From a virus: a DNA stretch of 55,043 nucleotides. The DNA is taken from the IMG/VR virus record IMGVR_UViG_3300048838_000123, positions 1 to 55,043 of that record, one strand, 5' to 3'. The position numbers were made by a program, and so were the translations under genes. The notes beneath the pieces were generated by a model that saw only the letters and a program-made list of their open reading frames with translations, was not told where the DNA came from and did no database searches. Positions 25,178-30,895 of the stretch are shown piece after piece (the stretch's first letter is position 1; each line of letters opens with the position of its first letter).

Positions 25178-25373
25178 TCTTGCTATCCGCCTTGCGAGCC
25201 TTGTCGTTGCACGGTTTCAAGTTGCCGCGCAGACGCAAGGCACGCCCCTTGCCGTGATCGAACTCGACCGTAACCACGTTCTTGTTCACCTGCACCACTG
25301 TTCCCGTCTGCGTCGATGCCGCGTCGACTGGACTCGTTGAAATCACACGGCTTCCCCTTCGAAACTTGAACAT
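25170..25373 (-). CDS. Hypothetical small basic protein, KOW-like
   Basis: This encodes 67 residues. RRGSRVISTSP and TGTVVQVNKNVVTVEFDHG resemble a small beta-barrel RNA- or DNA-binding domain of the KOW type, with a basic C-terminus. It belongs to the leftward accessory operon. No further assignment is possible. Confidence 0.45.
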   Translation of the reverse strand: MFKFRRGSRVISTSPVDAASTQTGTVVQVNKNVVTVEFDHGKGRALRLRGNLKPCNDKARKADSKNE

Positions 25374-25374
25374 G

Positions 25375-25629
25375 TCATTCTCCTGTATAGTTGTTGTATG
25401 TCTTGTTGTGCCACACCCTGACCTCGAACCCGCTCTTGAGTAACTGGTTCGCGATGGATGTTAACTCCGTGTCGTCTGCTGTCGTTTCGCCTTTGGTAGA
25501 CCAAGCTGCGCGGTCGTGCGCCCGTAGATACAGCGCGCGCCATACGATGCCCGAGATGCGTAGTGGCCCGTTCCAAGACACCCACATCCAGTCATTCGTT
25601 CCACGCAGCCGTACCTGTATCTTAAACAT
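25375..25629 (-). CDS. Hypothetical protein
   Basis: This encodes 84 residues with aromatic-rich beta strands (DWMWVSWNGPLRI) and a C-terminal FEVRVWHNKTYNNY. Its design, in which strands report an argument and return a value-like pattern, is shared by several small genes here (26462, 26754, 29390). No known family is seen. Confidence 0.4.
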   Translation of the reverse strand: MFKIQVRLRGTNDWMWVSWNGPLRISGIVWRALYLRAHDRAAWSTKGETTADDTELTSIANQLLKSGFEVRVWHNKTYNNYTGE

Positions 25630-25645
25630 CGTCGATCGTCCTGCC

Positions 25646-25711
25646 CTACAGCCGCTTAGCTTTTGCCTTGCCCTTGCTGTCTGCCGGTAGTCGTCGTGCT
25701 CGCCTTGCCAT
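25646..25711 (-). CDS. Possible 21-residue basic peptide
   Basis: This is a very short frame, M-A-R-R-A-R-R... rich in Arg, Lys and Ala, that begins one base after the stop of the upstream gene and fills the gap before the next. An AAAGAG precedes the ATG. It could be a real micro-protein or chance. Confidence 0.3.
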   Translation of the reverse strand: MARRARRLPADSKGKAKAKRL

Positions 25712-25712
25712 G

Positions 25713-26006
25713 CTACTCTTTGTAGCCCAACGCCTCGAGTCGACCCATGGTCTCCGCGACGCCGTACACGTCACCCTTGTTCGCGAGTTGAATGCGCTCT
25801 GCCAGCAGCTCGTCGATGCGTGCCTTGAGGCCTTCTGGTGACACCGGCTGCACTGCCATCGTTGAAACCCACGTTGCTGTCTCTGCCCAGTACCCGCTCT
25901 CGCGAACGGCTTGTTGCGCGACCGTGAACATGCTATCGCTCAACATGTTCACGGTCTGCAGGTTCGTCTGTGAACGCTTGTAGCGTTGTAGTGCGACCTG
26001 AGTCAC
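25713..26006 (-). CDS. Hypothetical helical protein
   Basis: This encodes 97 residues, largely helical, with no family recognised. Its ATG overlaps the stop of the upstream gene (ATGA), so the two are co-translated. The C-terminal half (LKARIDELLAERIQLANKGD) is a likely coiled coil. Confidence 0.5.
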   Translation of the reverse strand: MTQVALQRYKRSQTNLQTVNMLSDSMFTVAQQAVRESGYWAETATWVSTMAVQPVSPEGLKARIDELLAERIQLANKGDVYGVAETMGRLEALGYKE

Positions 26007-26386
26007 CCTTCATCCTCCTCGTTGGCTTCGTGCACACCCACGTAGCCCATCAGTTCCTCAGCCACGCTGTCCATCTTGTCGTCGAGTACCTTCTGCAGCC
26101 CGTCGTTGTACACAAAGCCGACCTCATTGAAGTCCTGGCTCACTGCTGAGCTACCGCTACCGATACGCAGCGCCTCTGCGATGTCGCAATCGCGGCTGCC
26201 GTAGCCGCTAATGAACGCATCCAGGTGATTGAAGAAGTAGGCATCCAAGTACCCGTTGCCCCCAGTCATCTCCCGTACGCCCTCGCGCATCATGTCGACC
26301 GCCTGCCGAAGCAATGCGCCCCCAACTGCTATCTTCGCCACACTCGTCACGTTGTCGTGCGTCATCTCTGCCTTATTCTGTGCCAT
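26003..26386 (-). CDS. Hypothetical protein, first gene of a leftward operon
   Basis: This encodes 127 residues with a GGAGAAAC ribosome site. It has a helical N-terminal region and an acidic C-terminus (EANEEDEG). It is preceded by a promoter element with three phased repeats and therefore appears to head the operon that runs to 22476. No family is recognised. Confidence 0.5.
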   Translation of the reverse strand: MAQNKAEMTHDNVTSVAKIAVGGALLRQAVDMMREGVREMTGGNGYLDAYFFNHLDAFISGYGSRDCDIAEALRIGSGSSAVSQDFNEVGFVYNDGLQKVLDDKMDSVAEELMGYVGVHEANEEDEG

Positions 26387-26408
26387 GATTTGTTTCTCCT
26401 ATGGATAG

Positions 26409-26452
26409 ATTGTAACCTGTTCAGATGAGACTAGTATGAATGTTTGATGAGA
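26409..26452 (-). promoter_or_regulatory. Class II phased-repeat promoter, copy A
   Basis: Reading leftward there are three five-base repeats, TCTCA, ATTCA and TCTCA, whose starts are 11 bases apart. A -10-like TACAAT begins exactly 16 bases after the start of the third. There is no TTGACA-like -35. The same spacing is found in copies B (29344) and C (30360). The layout resembles promoters whose -35 contact is replaced by an activator bound to direct repeats, as in PhoB-type control. Confidence 0.65.
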
Positions 26453-26461
26453 GTTTTTTCG

Positions 26462-26659
26462 TCACTCGATCTCGTGCACCGACACCTCGCAACCCTGGAA
26501 GCTGCGCAGCGCGCGCGCCATGGCGCGGGCGACTTTCGTCCACGATGTGTACTCAGTAGCGTTGCGGCGTTCGTCGACAATCTTGATCACGTCGTTCTGC
26601 CGGGTGTTGATGTACTTCCAACCGTTGCCCGTGTCGATCTTGATAATGTAGTGCTTCAT
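26462..26659 (-). CDS. Hypothetical small protein
   Basis: This encodes 65 residues. The strand pattern KHYIIKIDTGNGWKYINT, then a helix KVARAMARALRSFQGCEVSV, is shared with the product at 26754-26975, suggesting paralogs. It is transcribed from its own class I element (26693-26746) with a 33-base leader. The function is unknown. Confidence 0.5.
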   Translation of the reverse strand: MKHYIIKIDTGNGWKYINTRQNDVIKIVDERRNATEYTSWTKVARAMARALRSFQGCEVSVHEIE

Positions 26660-26692
26660 GATTTTGTTTCTACCGTACTGTTTGATGTTTGA

Positions 26693-26746
26693 ATTATACG
26701 TCAGGGCGACGACGAGGCCACCCTGACATCCGTACCGTTGTACCCG
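26693..26746 (-). promoter_or_regulatory. Class I repeated promoter element, copy 1
   Basis: Leftward, block A CGGGTACAA is followed after 19 bases (start to start) by block B GTCAGGGTGG and, 29 bases after block B starts, by TATAAT. An inverted repeat GTCAGGG...CCCTGAC spans block B and the bases before the -10. Five further copies with the same spacing lie at 26982, 27296, 28019, 29141 and 29672. Confidence 0.65.
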
Positions 26747-26753
26747 TGACGTT

Positions 26754-26975
26754 CTACGCCTGCTCGATCTTCACGCTGCAACCCGGGTAACGAACGATGG
26801 CATTCGCCATAAGGCGCTGCGCCTCACCTATGGTCAACTTCGATGCACGGTCTTCTACTGTCAGCATGTATATCGGGCCCATGTTGGAGTTCATCTTCAC
26901 CAAGTTCACGTAACCACTGGCAATCGTCGCTTCCACGTACATCGTAACTTTCGGGGTTTGGGTTTTGTTAGCCAT
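26754..26975 (-). CDS. Hypothetical small protein, probably leaderless mRNA
   Basis: This encodes 73 residues, starting at MANKTQTPK. The ATG is exactly six bases after a TATAAT, so the transcript should begin at the ATG itself, and there is no ribosome site. The product has beta strands followed by a helix (EAQRLMANAIVRYPGCSVKI) like the 26462 gene. The N-terminal TQTPKVT phrase recurs in the neighbour at 27056 (TKTPKVN) and at 29215 (KTPKTTR), hinting at a shared signal. Confidence 0.5.
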   Translation of the reverse strand: MANKTQTPKVTMYVEATIASGYVNLVKMNSNMGPIYMLTVEDRASKLTIGEAQRLMANAIVRYPGCSVKIEQA

Positions 26976-26981
26976 GTCTCT

Positions 26982-27035
26982 ATTATACGTCAGAGGCGCC
27001 GAATAGCACCCCTGACGTATGTCCCATTGTTCCCG
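26982..27035 (-). promoter_or_regulatory. Class I repeated promoter element, copy 2
   Basis: Block A CGGGAACAA, block B GTCAGGGGTG 19 bases on, TATAAT 29 bases after block B. The inverted repeat ACGTCAG...CTGACGT overlaps the -10. Six bases separate TATAAT from the ATG of the gene it serves. Confidence 0.65.
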
Positions 27036-27055
27036 GGACGGTCCGGGGACGGTGT

Positions 27056-27289
27056 TTACTTGAGCTTGTAGACAATAATCGACGTCTTGATCGTGCGCTG
27101 GACAATAACGTCCTGCGACTCCAGCACGTTTAGTGCGTGTATTGCCTCTTTCGTGCCACCGGGCGCATTCTTGCACAACCATTGTCGAGAACGATACTCC
27201 CATGCCGTACCGTACGCCTTGCTCAGTTGCTTGAGAATCCACTCTGCCGTGTTCGTGTTCACTTTCGGGGTTTTGGTGTTCTTATTCAT
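27056..27289 (-). CDS. Hypothetical protein, probably leaderless mRNA, wHTH-like
   Basis: This encodes 77 residues. The pattern AEWILKQLSKAYGTAWEYRS ... TKEAIHALNVLESQDVIVQR fits a small winged helix. The ATG is six bases after the TATAAT of class I copy 3. The N-terminus NTKTPKVN echoes neighbouring small proteins. It may be a small DNA-binding regulator. Confidence 0.5.
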   Translation of the reverse strand: MNKNTKTPKVNTNTAEWILKQLSKAYGTAWEYRSRQWLCKNAPGGTKEAIHALNVLESQDVIVQRTIKTSIIVYKLK

Positions 27290-27295
27290 GGCTTG

Positions 27296-27349
27296 ATTAT
27301 ACCCCTGGCGCCGACGATGTCACCCCTGACAGCCGTCCCATGTTACCCG
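27296..27349 (-). promoter_or_regulatory. Class I repeated promoter element, copy 3
   Basis: Block A CGGGTAACA, block B GTCAGGGGTG, then TATAAT at the shared 19- and 29-base spacings. The ATG follows TATAAT after six bases (CAAGCC), identical to the spacer of copy 4. Confidence 0.65.
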
Positions 27350-27375
27350 TGACATTCGCCGGGACGGGCTCTGGG

Positions 27376-27413
27376 CAACAAAAATGGCACGATTATTGTC
27401 AACCGTGCCATTT
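27376..27413 (-). terminator. Intrinsic terminator
   Basis: A ten-base perfect stem (27382-27391 with 27404-27413) with a 12-base loop follows the gene ending at 27418. Leftward it continues into a T run. It closes the two-gene unit 27418-28012. Confidence 0.8.
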
Positions 27414-27417
27414 ATTG

Positions 27418-27699
27418 TCACCAGACGTTCGGGGTGTCGAGATAGATTTCAAGGGTGCCAGAAGTGCCATATTTGCCCTCAGGGATAAACGCATTGAACA
27501 CTTCGTCGCTCGGGAGGTCGAAACCGAACCAATCTGGCACGTCAACGCCCATTACTTCAATGCCGCGCGCATTTGGCCATTTATACAACATAACGCGTAC
27601 GGTATGTGTATTAGGGGCGACACGCGACACGTTTTTGTCGAACCAGGCGTTTCGTATCAAACCGCACACGATGAGTCGGGCTTCCGCTTGTGTAATCAT
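27418..27699 (-). CDS. Hypothetical protein
   Basis: This encodes 93 residues, starting at MITQAEARL behind GGAGACAA rather than at the longer upstream start. It is a mixed alpha/beta protein (VRVMLYKWPNARGIEVMGVDV). No family is recognised. It is the second gene of a unit read from class I copy 4. Confidence 0.5.
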   Translation of the reverse strand: MITQAEARLIVCGLIRNAWFDKNVSRVAPNTHTVRVMLYKWPNARGIEVMGVDVPDWFGFDLPSDEVFNAFIPEGKYGTSGTLEIYLDTPNVW

Positions 27700-27718
27700 T
27701 TTATTGTCTCCTTCGGCA

Positions 27719-28012
27719 CTAAAGCGACCGGTATGTCGGAACTGACGGCAAAGCGTACACAGTGCCACGAGACTTCTTGTCGCCGCGAATAAAGAGTTCA
27801 TACTTGCACACCTTCCCGATAGTTACAAGATATGACAATTCGCGTCGCACCATGCTATATGTCGCGCCATCGATTGCCAGTGCACACTTCTCGACGATAT
27901 ACTCTTCGAATGCATAGTCACAAACGGGTGTGCTTGCACGCTTCGTCAGCAACGCCATAATCCACTGCTGCACCTGTTGCTCTGGTGTCATGGTTTCTGT
28001 TGTGTGTTCCAT
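27719..28012 (-). CDS. Hypothetical wHTH-like protein, probably leaderless mRNA
   Basis: This encodes 97 residues. The helices QQVQQWIMALL and TYSMVRRELSYLVTIGKVCKYEL followed by a basic wing resemble a winged helix, similar in plan to the 27056 product. The ATG lies six bases after the TATAAT of class I copy 4. The role is unknown; transcription control is a possibility. Confidence 0.5.
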   Translation of the reverse strand: MEHTTETMTPEQQVQQWIMALLTKRASTPVCDYAFEEYIVEKCALAIDGATYSMVRRELSYLVTIGKVCKYELFIRGDKKSRGTVYALPSVPTYRSL

Positions 28013-28018
28013 GGCTTG

Positions 28019-28072
28019 ATTATACCCCCCGGCCGCCGAATAGCACGCCGGACAAACGCCTCATTGTTCCCG
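28019..28072 (-). promoter_or_regulatory. Class I repeated promoter element, copy 4
   Basis: Block A CGGGAACAA, block B GTCCGGCGTG, TATAAT at the shared spacings. The six-base spacer to the ATG is the same CAAGCC as in copy 3. Confidence 0.65.
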
Positions 28073-28231
28073 GTACATTCAACATGACTAGTAAGCCCCG
28101 CCAGCATGCCTGCCGCTAAGCCGCACCGCAGCGTCCCACGTGTGCAAGATTGACTGTTGTCGTTCCTACTAGTTCGTAGTGGGCGTGGCTACGATAGCGC
28201 CGTAGAGCCCCGCACGCCCCTTCTACTAATG
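28073..28231. other. Gene-free stretch with nested hairpin
   Basis: No gene is seen. A two-part hairpin spans 28181-28219: an outer seven-base stem (28181-28187 with 28213-28219) and an inner five-base stem (28189-28193 with 28201-28205). There is no T run, so it is not an obvious terminator. It does not fold as a tRNA by eye. It might be a small structured RNA or mRNA-end processing site. Confidence 0.35.
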
Positions 28232-28510
28232 TTATGAAAAGAACTCACCCCACTTGTATTCGTTGCCATCGTCGACGATCACGTTGACATCGAAGCCACC
28301 AGCAATGCACGCATTGCCGATCTGCGAGAAGTTGCCCATGTCGCGACGATTGCGGTCGACGAAACGCCTCGCGTTGCTTTCGCTGCCACATGCTGGCACC
28401 CAATCGTGTCGATTGACCTTGAGTTTGACCTGTGCGTTGCGTTCGTCTGAGATTGCGAACCACTTGTCCGCGATGTCTTCGTTGCGCACCAAAAGTTTAT
28501 AGTGTGTCAT
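28232..28510 (-). CDS. Hypothetical protein
   Basis: This encodes 92 residues, starting at MTHYKLLVRNED, whose ATG overlaps the upstream stop (TAATG). It is an alpha/beta protein with FDVNVIVDDGNEYKWGEFF at the C-terminus. No known family. The leading strand (HYKLLVRNEDIADKWFAIS) again resembles the small KHYIIKID-type proteins nearby. Confidence 0.45.
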   Translation of the reverse strand: MTHYKLLVRNEDIADKWFAISDERNAQVKLKVNRHDWVPACGSESNARRFVDRNRRDMGNFSQIGNACIAGGFDVNVIVDDGNEYKWGEFFS

Positions 28511-28818
28511 TATGCTTCCACCTTCATGGCGACCAATGCAGGCTTGCCGCGCGCCTCGACGACAATTCCGTCGCGTGCGTACGTGTAGCGCCGCACATTC
28601 CATCCGTCCGACTTTAGCGCCTTGTGTGCCCGATCGCGCGCCTCGACTGTATCGTACGCCAAGTGCGATGTAGCGACGCCATTCACAAACTTCTTGTCAG
28701 TGTCTCCAAATAGTGCGTATGTTTTGTTCATTTGCCACTTTCCTTGCGATAAGCGATCAATGACGGTCCCATTCTGGGTTTTGCCACCTTTGGTATCCAT
28801 GCATCCAGTTTTGGTCAT
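28510..28818 (-). CDS. Hypothetical protein behind a leader hairpin
   Basis: This encodes 102 residues, starting at MTKTGCMDTKGG behind AGGAGAAAC. A hairpin (28832-28857) stands directly upstream of the ribosome site and may affect mRNA stability or translation. The C-terminal half (ARDRAHKALKSDGWNVRRYTY) is alpha/beta. No family is recognised. Confidence 0.5.
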   Translation of the reverse strand: MTKTGCMDTKGGKTQNGTVIDRLSQGKWQMNKTYALFGDTDKKFVNGVATSHLAYDTVEARDRAHKALKSDGWNVRRYTYARDGIVVEARGKPALVAMKVEA

Positions 28819-28831
28819 TTTTGTTTCTCCT

Positions 28832-28857
28832 GGGGCGACAACTTGCGCTATCGCCCC
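28832..28857 (-). promoter_or_regulatory. Leader hairpin upstream of ribosome site
   Basis: GGGGCGA pairs with TCGCCCC around a 12-base loop. Leftward, the stem ends one base before the AGGAGA of the next gene. There is no T run, so control of translation or RNA processing is more likely than termination. Confidence 0.4.
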
Positions 28858-28871
28858 ACTCGTGTCGAATC

Positions 28872-29117
28872 TTATACGTCGAAGCGCCAACTCGCCGTAA
28901 GTGCGTTCTCGTCGCCGATTGCCGCACGCAACGTGTCTTGATCGAACTCAACGTCCTCAAACCACGATGTGTACATTTCGGGCGACACACTCCACGAATA
29001 GTTGCCACCTTCCGCCCACGCCCAGATGTCGACAACAAGTGCCGCGTTCAGGTGCGGGTGTGCCTGTCGCCAGGCGTTCGTCAGTACGGTTTGGATCCGG
29101 TTTCTGGCTTCTCTCAT
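28872..29117 (-). CDS. Hypothetical protein
   Basis: This encodes 81 residues, with a strong GGAGG ribosome site and its own class I element (copy 5). It is Trp-rich (VVDIWAWAEGGNYSWSVS) and acidic. No family is recognised. Confidence 0.45.
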   Translation of the reverse strand: MREARNRIQTVLTNAWRQAHPHLNAALVVDIWAWAEGGNYSWSVSPEMYTSWFEDVEFDQDTLRAAIGDENALTASWRFDV

Positions 29118-29140
29118 TTGTATGTACCTCCTACGCCTCT

Positions 29141-29195
29141 ATTGTACGCCCCTGGCGCACCCCCGGCACGCCGGACATCTGCCACGTTGTACCGG
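29141..29195 (-). promoter_or_regulatory. Class I repeated promoter element, copy 5
   Basis: Block A CCGGTACAA, block B GTCCGGCGTG, then TACAAT 30 bases after block B starts, one base longer than copies 1-4. The gene start is 23 bases beyond the -10 and has a ribosome site, so this transcript has a leader. Confidence 0.55.
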
Positions 29196-29214
29196 GGGGC
29201 CTCTGTCATGTGCA

Positions 29215-29337
29215 CTACTTGGCGCCGAAGAACCGACACAGCTTCTGACCTTCGGTACGATTCTTGCGATCGGCTGCCGCCTTGCTGGGGATCTTGACAA
29301 TCTTTGCGATCCGGGTAGTTTTTGGTGTCTTGCTCAT
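29215..29337 (-). CDS. Small basic protein, probably leaderless mRNA
   Basis: This encodes 40 residues (MSKTPKTTRIAKIVKIP... ending GQKLCRFFGAK), rich in Lys and Arg, likely nucleic-acid binding. The ATG lies six bases after the TATACT of class II promoter copy B. Longer in-frame starts would run through that promoter and are rejected. Confidence 0.5.
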   Translation of the reverse strand: MSKTPKTTRIAKIVKIPSKAAADRKNRTEGQKLCRFFGAK

Positions 29338-29343
29338 GTTATC

Positions 29344-29387
29344 AGTATATTCCGTCGAGATGAGACTAGTATGAGAATTACGTGAGA
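29344..29387 (-). promoter_or_regulatory. Class II phased-repeat promoter, copy B
   Basis: Leftward, TCTCA occurs three times with starts 11 bases apart, and TATACT begins 16 bases after the third. This is the most regular of the three copies. The ATG follows the -10 after six bases. Confidence 0.7.
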
Positions 29388-29389
29388 GT

Positions 29390-29665
29390 TTAGGCTTGCC
29401 CGTCGTCCAGGTGCGCCCGGACAATAAAGTACGAATCCTTGGGCCACTGGTTCCAGCGATCGGACGATTCGTCGATGACGAGACCATTGACACGCTTCTG
29501 ACACGCTTGTTCCAACGCCTCGCACGACATGCCGAAGCGATAGAAGTACGTCCTCTTGATGGTGATTGTACCGTCTTTTGAGAACCGTACGGTGTCGCAC
29601 ACGTCGCACAGGGCTGCCTGGATCTCGTCTTTCTGCGTCTTGGTGAATTTGGTTATCTTAGCCAT
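29390..29665 (-). CDS. Hypothetical protein, probably leaderless mRNA
   Basis: This encodes 91 residues. A lysine-rich N-terminus (AKITKFTKTQKDEIQAAL) precedes beta strands (GTITIKRTYFYRFG) and a helix with Cys (CEALEQACQKRV). The ATG is six bases after the TATACT of class I copy 6. No known family. Confidence 0.5.
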   Translation of the reverse strand: MAKITKFTKTQKDEIQAALCDVCDTVRFSKDGTITIKRTYFYRFGMSCEALEQACQKRVNGLVIDESSDRWNQWPKDSYFIVRAHLDDGQA

Positions 29666-29671
29666 GGTTGT

Positions 29672-29726
29672 AGTATACGCCCCCGGCGACTAGAAGGCAC
29701 CCCGGACAAACGTCCCCAGTTCGCCG
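29672..29726 (-). promoter_or_regulatory. Class I repeated promoter element, copy 6
   Basis: Block A CGGCGAACT is weaker than in other copies. Block B is GTCCGGGGTG, and TATACT starts 30 bases after block B. Six bases (ACAACC) separate it from the ATG. Confidence 0.55.
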
Positions 29727-29749
29727 GGACGGTGCCGGGACGCAGGCAA

Positions 29750-29775
29750 TAAAAAAGAGCCGGGGGTCCGACTCT
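29750..29775 (-). terminator. Intrinsic terminator
   Basis: An eight-base stem (29756-29763 with 29768-29775, one G-U pair) is followed leftward by six T. It stands between the terminator of the 29886 gene and the class I element of the next gene, insulating that promoter from upstream reading. Confidence 0.75.
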
Positions 29776-29814
29776 ATTTGTTACCGCGGTTGACATTCGG
29801 TCCATACTTGACCG

Positions 29815-29858
29815 AGCCAAAAAGAAACCCGCGGTAGGATTGTGTCCCGCCGCGGGTT
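29815..29858 (-). terminator. Intrinsic terminator
   Basis: A nine-base perfect stem (29826-29834 with 29850-29858) is followed leftward by TCTTTTTGG. It lies 27 bases after the stop of the gene at 29886. A smaller six-base hairpin (29797-29802 with 29810-29815) follows it. Confidence 0.75.
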
Positions 29859-29885
29859 GTGCCGCACTCGATACGATTGTGTCGA

Positions 29886-30290
29886 TTATTCGACGCTCAG
29901 GCCCTCTTCGCCCTCGCTGCCGGCATCGCTCGCACCATCAGTGCCATCCGAGCGGAACTTCTTGTTCTTGTACACCGGGTTGAAACCCAGTTCCTTCAGC
30001 TGCTCGAACTGTTCAGCAGTGGCCATAACCACCACAGCGCGAGAACCAGCTGCGCGCGCGCCCTTGGTTGGTTGGCCCTTCGTCGCCTGGTACTTGTCCA
30101 GGCCGTCCTGCGGGATCACCCACTCGCCGTTCTCGGACTTCGTGGCGCCCTCGATGCGACCCTTGCGCAACAGTTGCGACATCTGCATATCACCGATATC
30201 AAGGTACCAAGCGGCACCACGAGTACCGGTATTGCCACTGGCATCGAAGACCTGGCGTTCGCGTTTGATGGTTTGCACGGTTTCTGACAT
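29886..30290 (-). CDS. HTH-type DNA-binding protein, two possible starts
   Basis: This encodes 134 residues from the ATG at 30290, which has an AGGAGAAAC ribosome site. The segment YLDIGDMQMSQLLRKGRIEG ... WVIPQDGLDKYQ resembles the excisionase-type (HTH_17) DNA-binding unit also seen in the gene at 32402. A second ATG in frame at 30353 lies exactly six bases after the class II -10 and would add 21 residues on a leaderless mRNA. The C-terminus is acidic. It may be a regulator controlled at two starts. Confidence 0.55.
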   Translation of the reverse strand: MSETVQTIKRERQVFDASGNTGTRGAAWYLDIGDMQMSQLLRKGRIEGATKSENGEWVIPQDGLDKYQATKGQPTKGARAAGSRAVVVMATAEQFEQLKELGFNPVYKNKKFRSDGTDGASDAGSEGEEGLSVE

Positions 30291-30359
30291 GATTGTGTTT
30301 CTCCTGAAATTGAAAGAGTTTGCTTCGCACTCCCGTTGTTCGGTTGTGCCCATGGATGT

Positions 30360-30403
30360 AGTATCACCCGCGAAGCTGAAGATAGCCTGAATCGCACGTG
30401 AGA
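30360..30403 (-). promoter_or_regulatory. Class II phased-repeat promoter, copy C
   Basis: Leftward, TCTCA, ATTCA and CTTCA have starts 11 bases apart and GATACT begins 16 bases after the third. The region 30291-30502 between two diverging operons otherwise holds the leader of the leftward gene and no gene. Confidence 0.6.
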
Positions 30404-30502
30404 GTTTTCTCATCCGAATCCTCAGCTAGTACTCACACGATTGGGTATCATATATTGCAAGCCGCAATCGAATAACCCGTTCTCTATACACGTGGGGTGA
30501 AT

Positions 30503-30895
30503 ATGGACAAAATCAACAAGGCGGCAGCAGCTGGTGTCATCTTCTTCTCGGTGATACTCGCAGGGTTCGTAGGTGTCAAGATAGACCAGACAACAGTAGC
30601 ATTGCTTGGCGGTGCGTTCATTGGTCTCATCGTTGCCATACCTACGACGGCTCTTATCATGATTGTCGGAATGCGCAAGCGTGACGATACGCCGCGCAAT
30701 GTACACTATCATGACCAGCGCCGCGAGATGCCGATGCCGCCGCCCAGCTACTACCCGCAAGTCTCTCCCCCGCCACAGCAGTGGGATGGACAAGTGGTGA
30801 ACCCGCATCAGCAGCGCATGATCGCGCCGCCCGTTAAGCGACAGCACTACGTCATCGGAAGCAATGACGACAACGGAGTGCAGGAAGGTTGGTAA
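30503..30895 (+). CDS. Membrane protein paired with FtsK-like ATPase
   Basis: This encodes 130 residues with two hydrophobic segments at about 8-25 and 32-57 and a Pro/His/Gln-rich cytoplasmic tail. The ATG at 30503 is preferred to the GTG two codons upstream. Its stop overlaps the ATG of the FtsK-like gene (TAATG), so the two are made together; it could be the membrane anchor of that ATPase. No family is recognised. Confidence 0.6.
   Translation: MDKINKAAAAGVIFFSVILAGFVGVKIDQTTVALLGGAFIGLIVAIPTTALIMIVGMRKRDDTPRNVHYHDQRREMPMPPPSYYPQVSPPPQQWDGQVVNPHQQRMIAPPVKRQHYVIGSNDDNGVQEGW

Noticed and set aside
26738-26746. Block A of class I elements as a separate -10 hexamer
   Set aside because: The TACAA-like core is not followed by a gene start, and block A keeps a fixed 19-base spacing to block B, so it behaves as part of one element.
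28073-28231. tRNA gene
   Set aside because: Hairpins were tested by eye, but no seven-base acceptor stem, D-arm or TTCGA-type loop with correct spacing was found on either strand.
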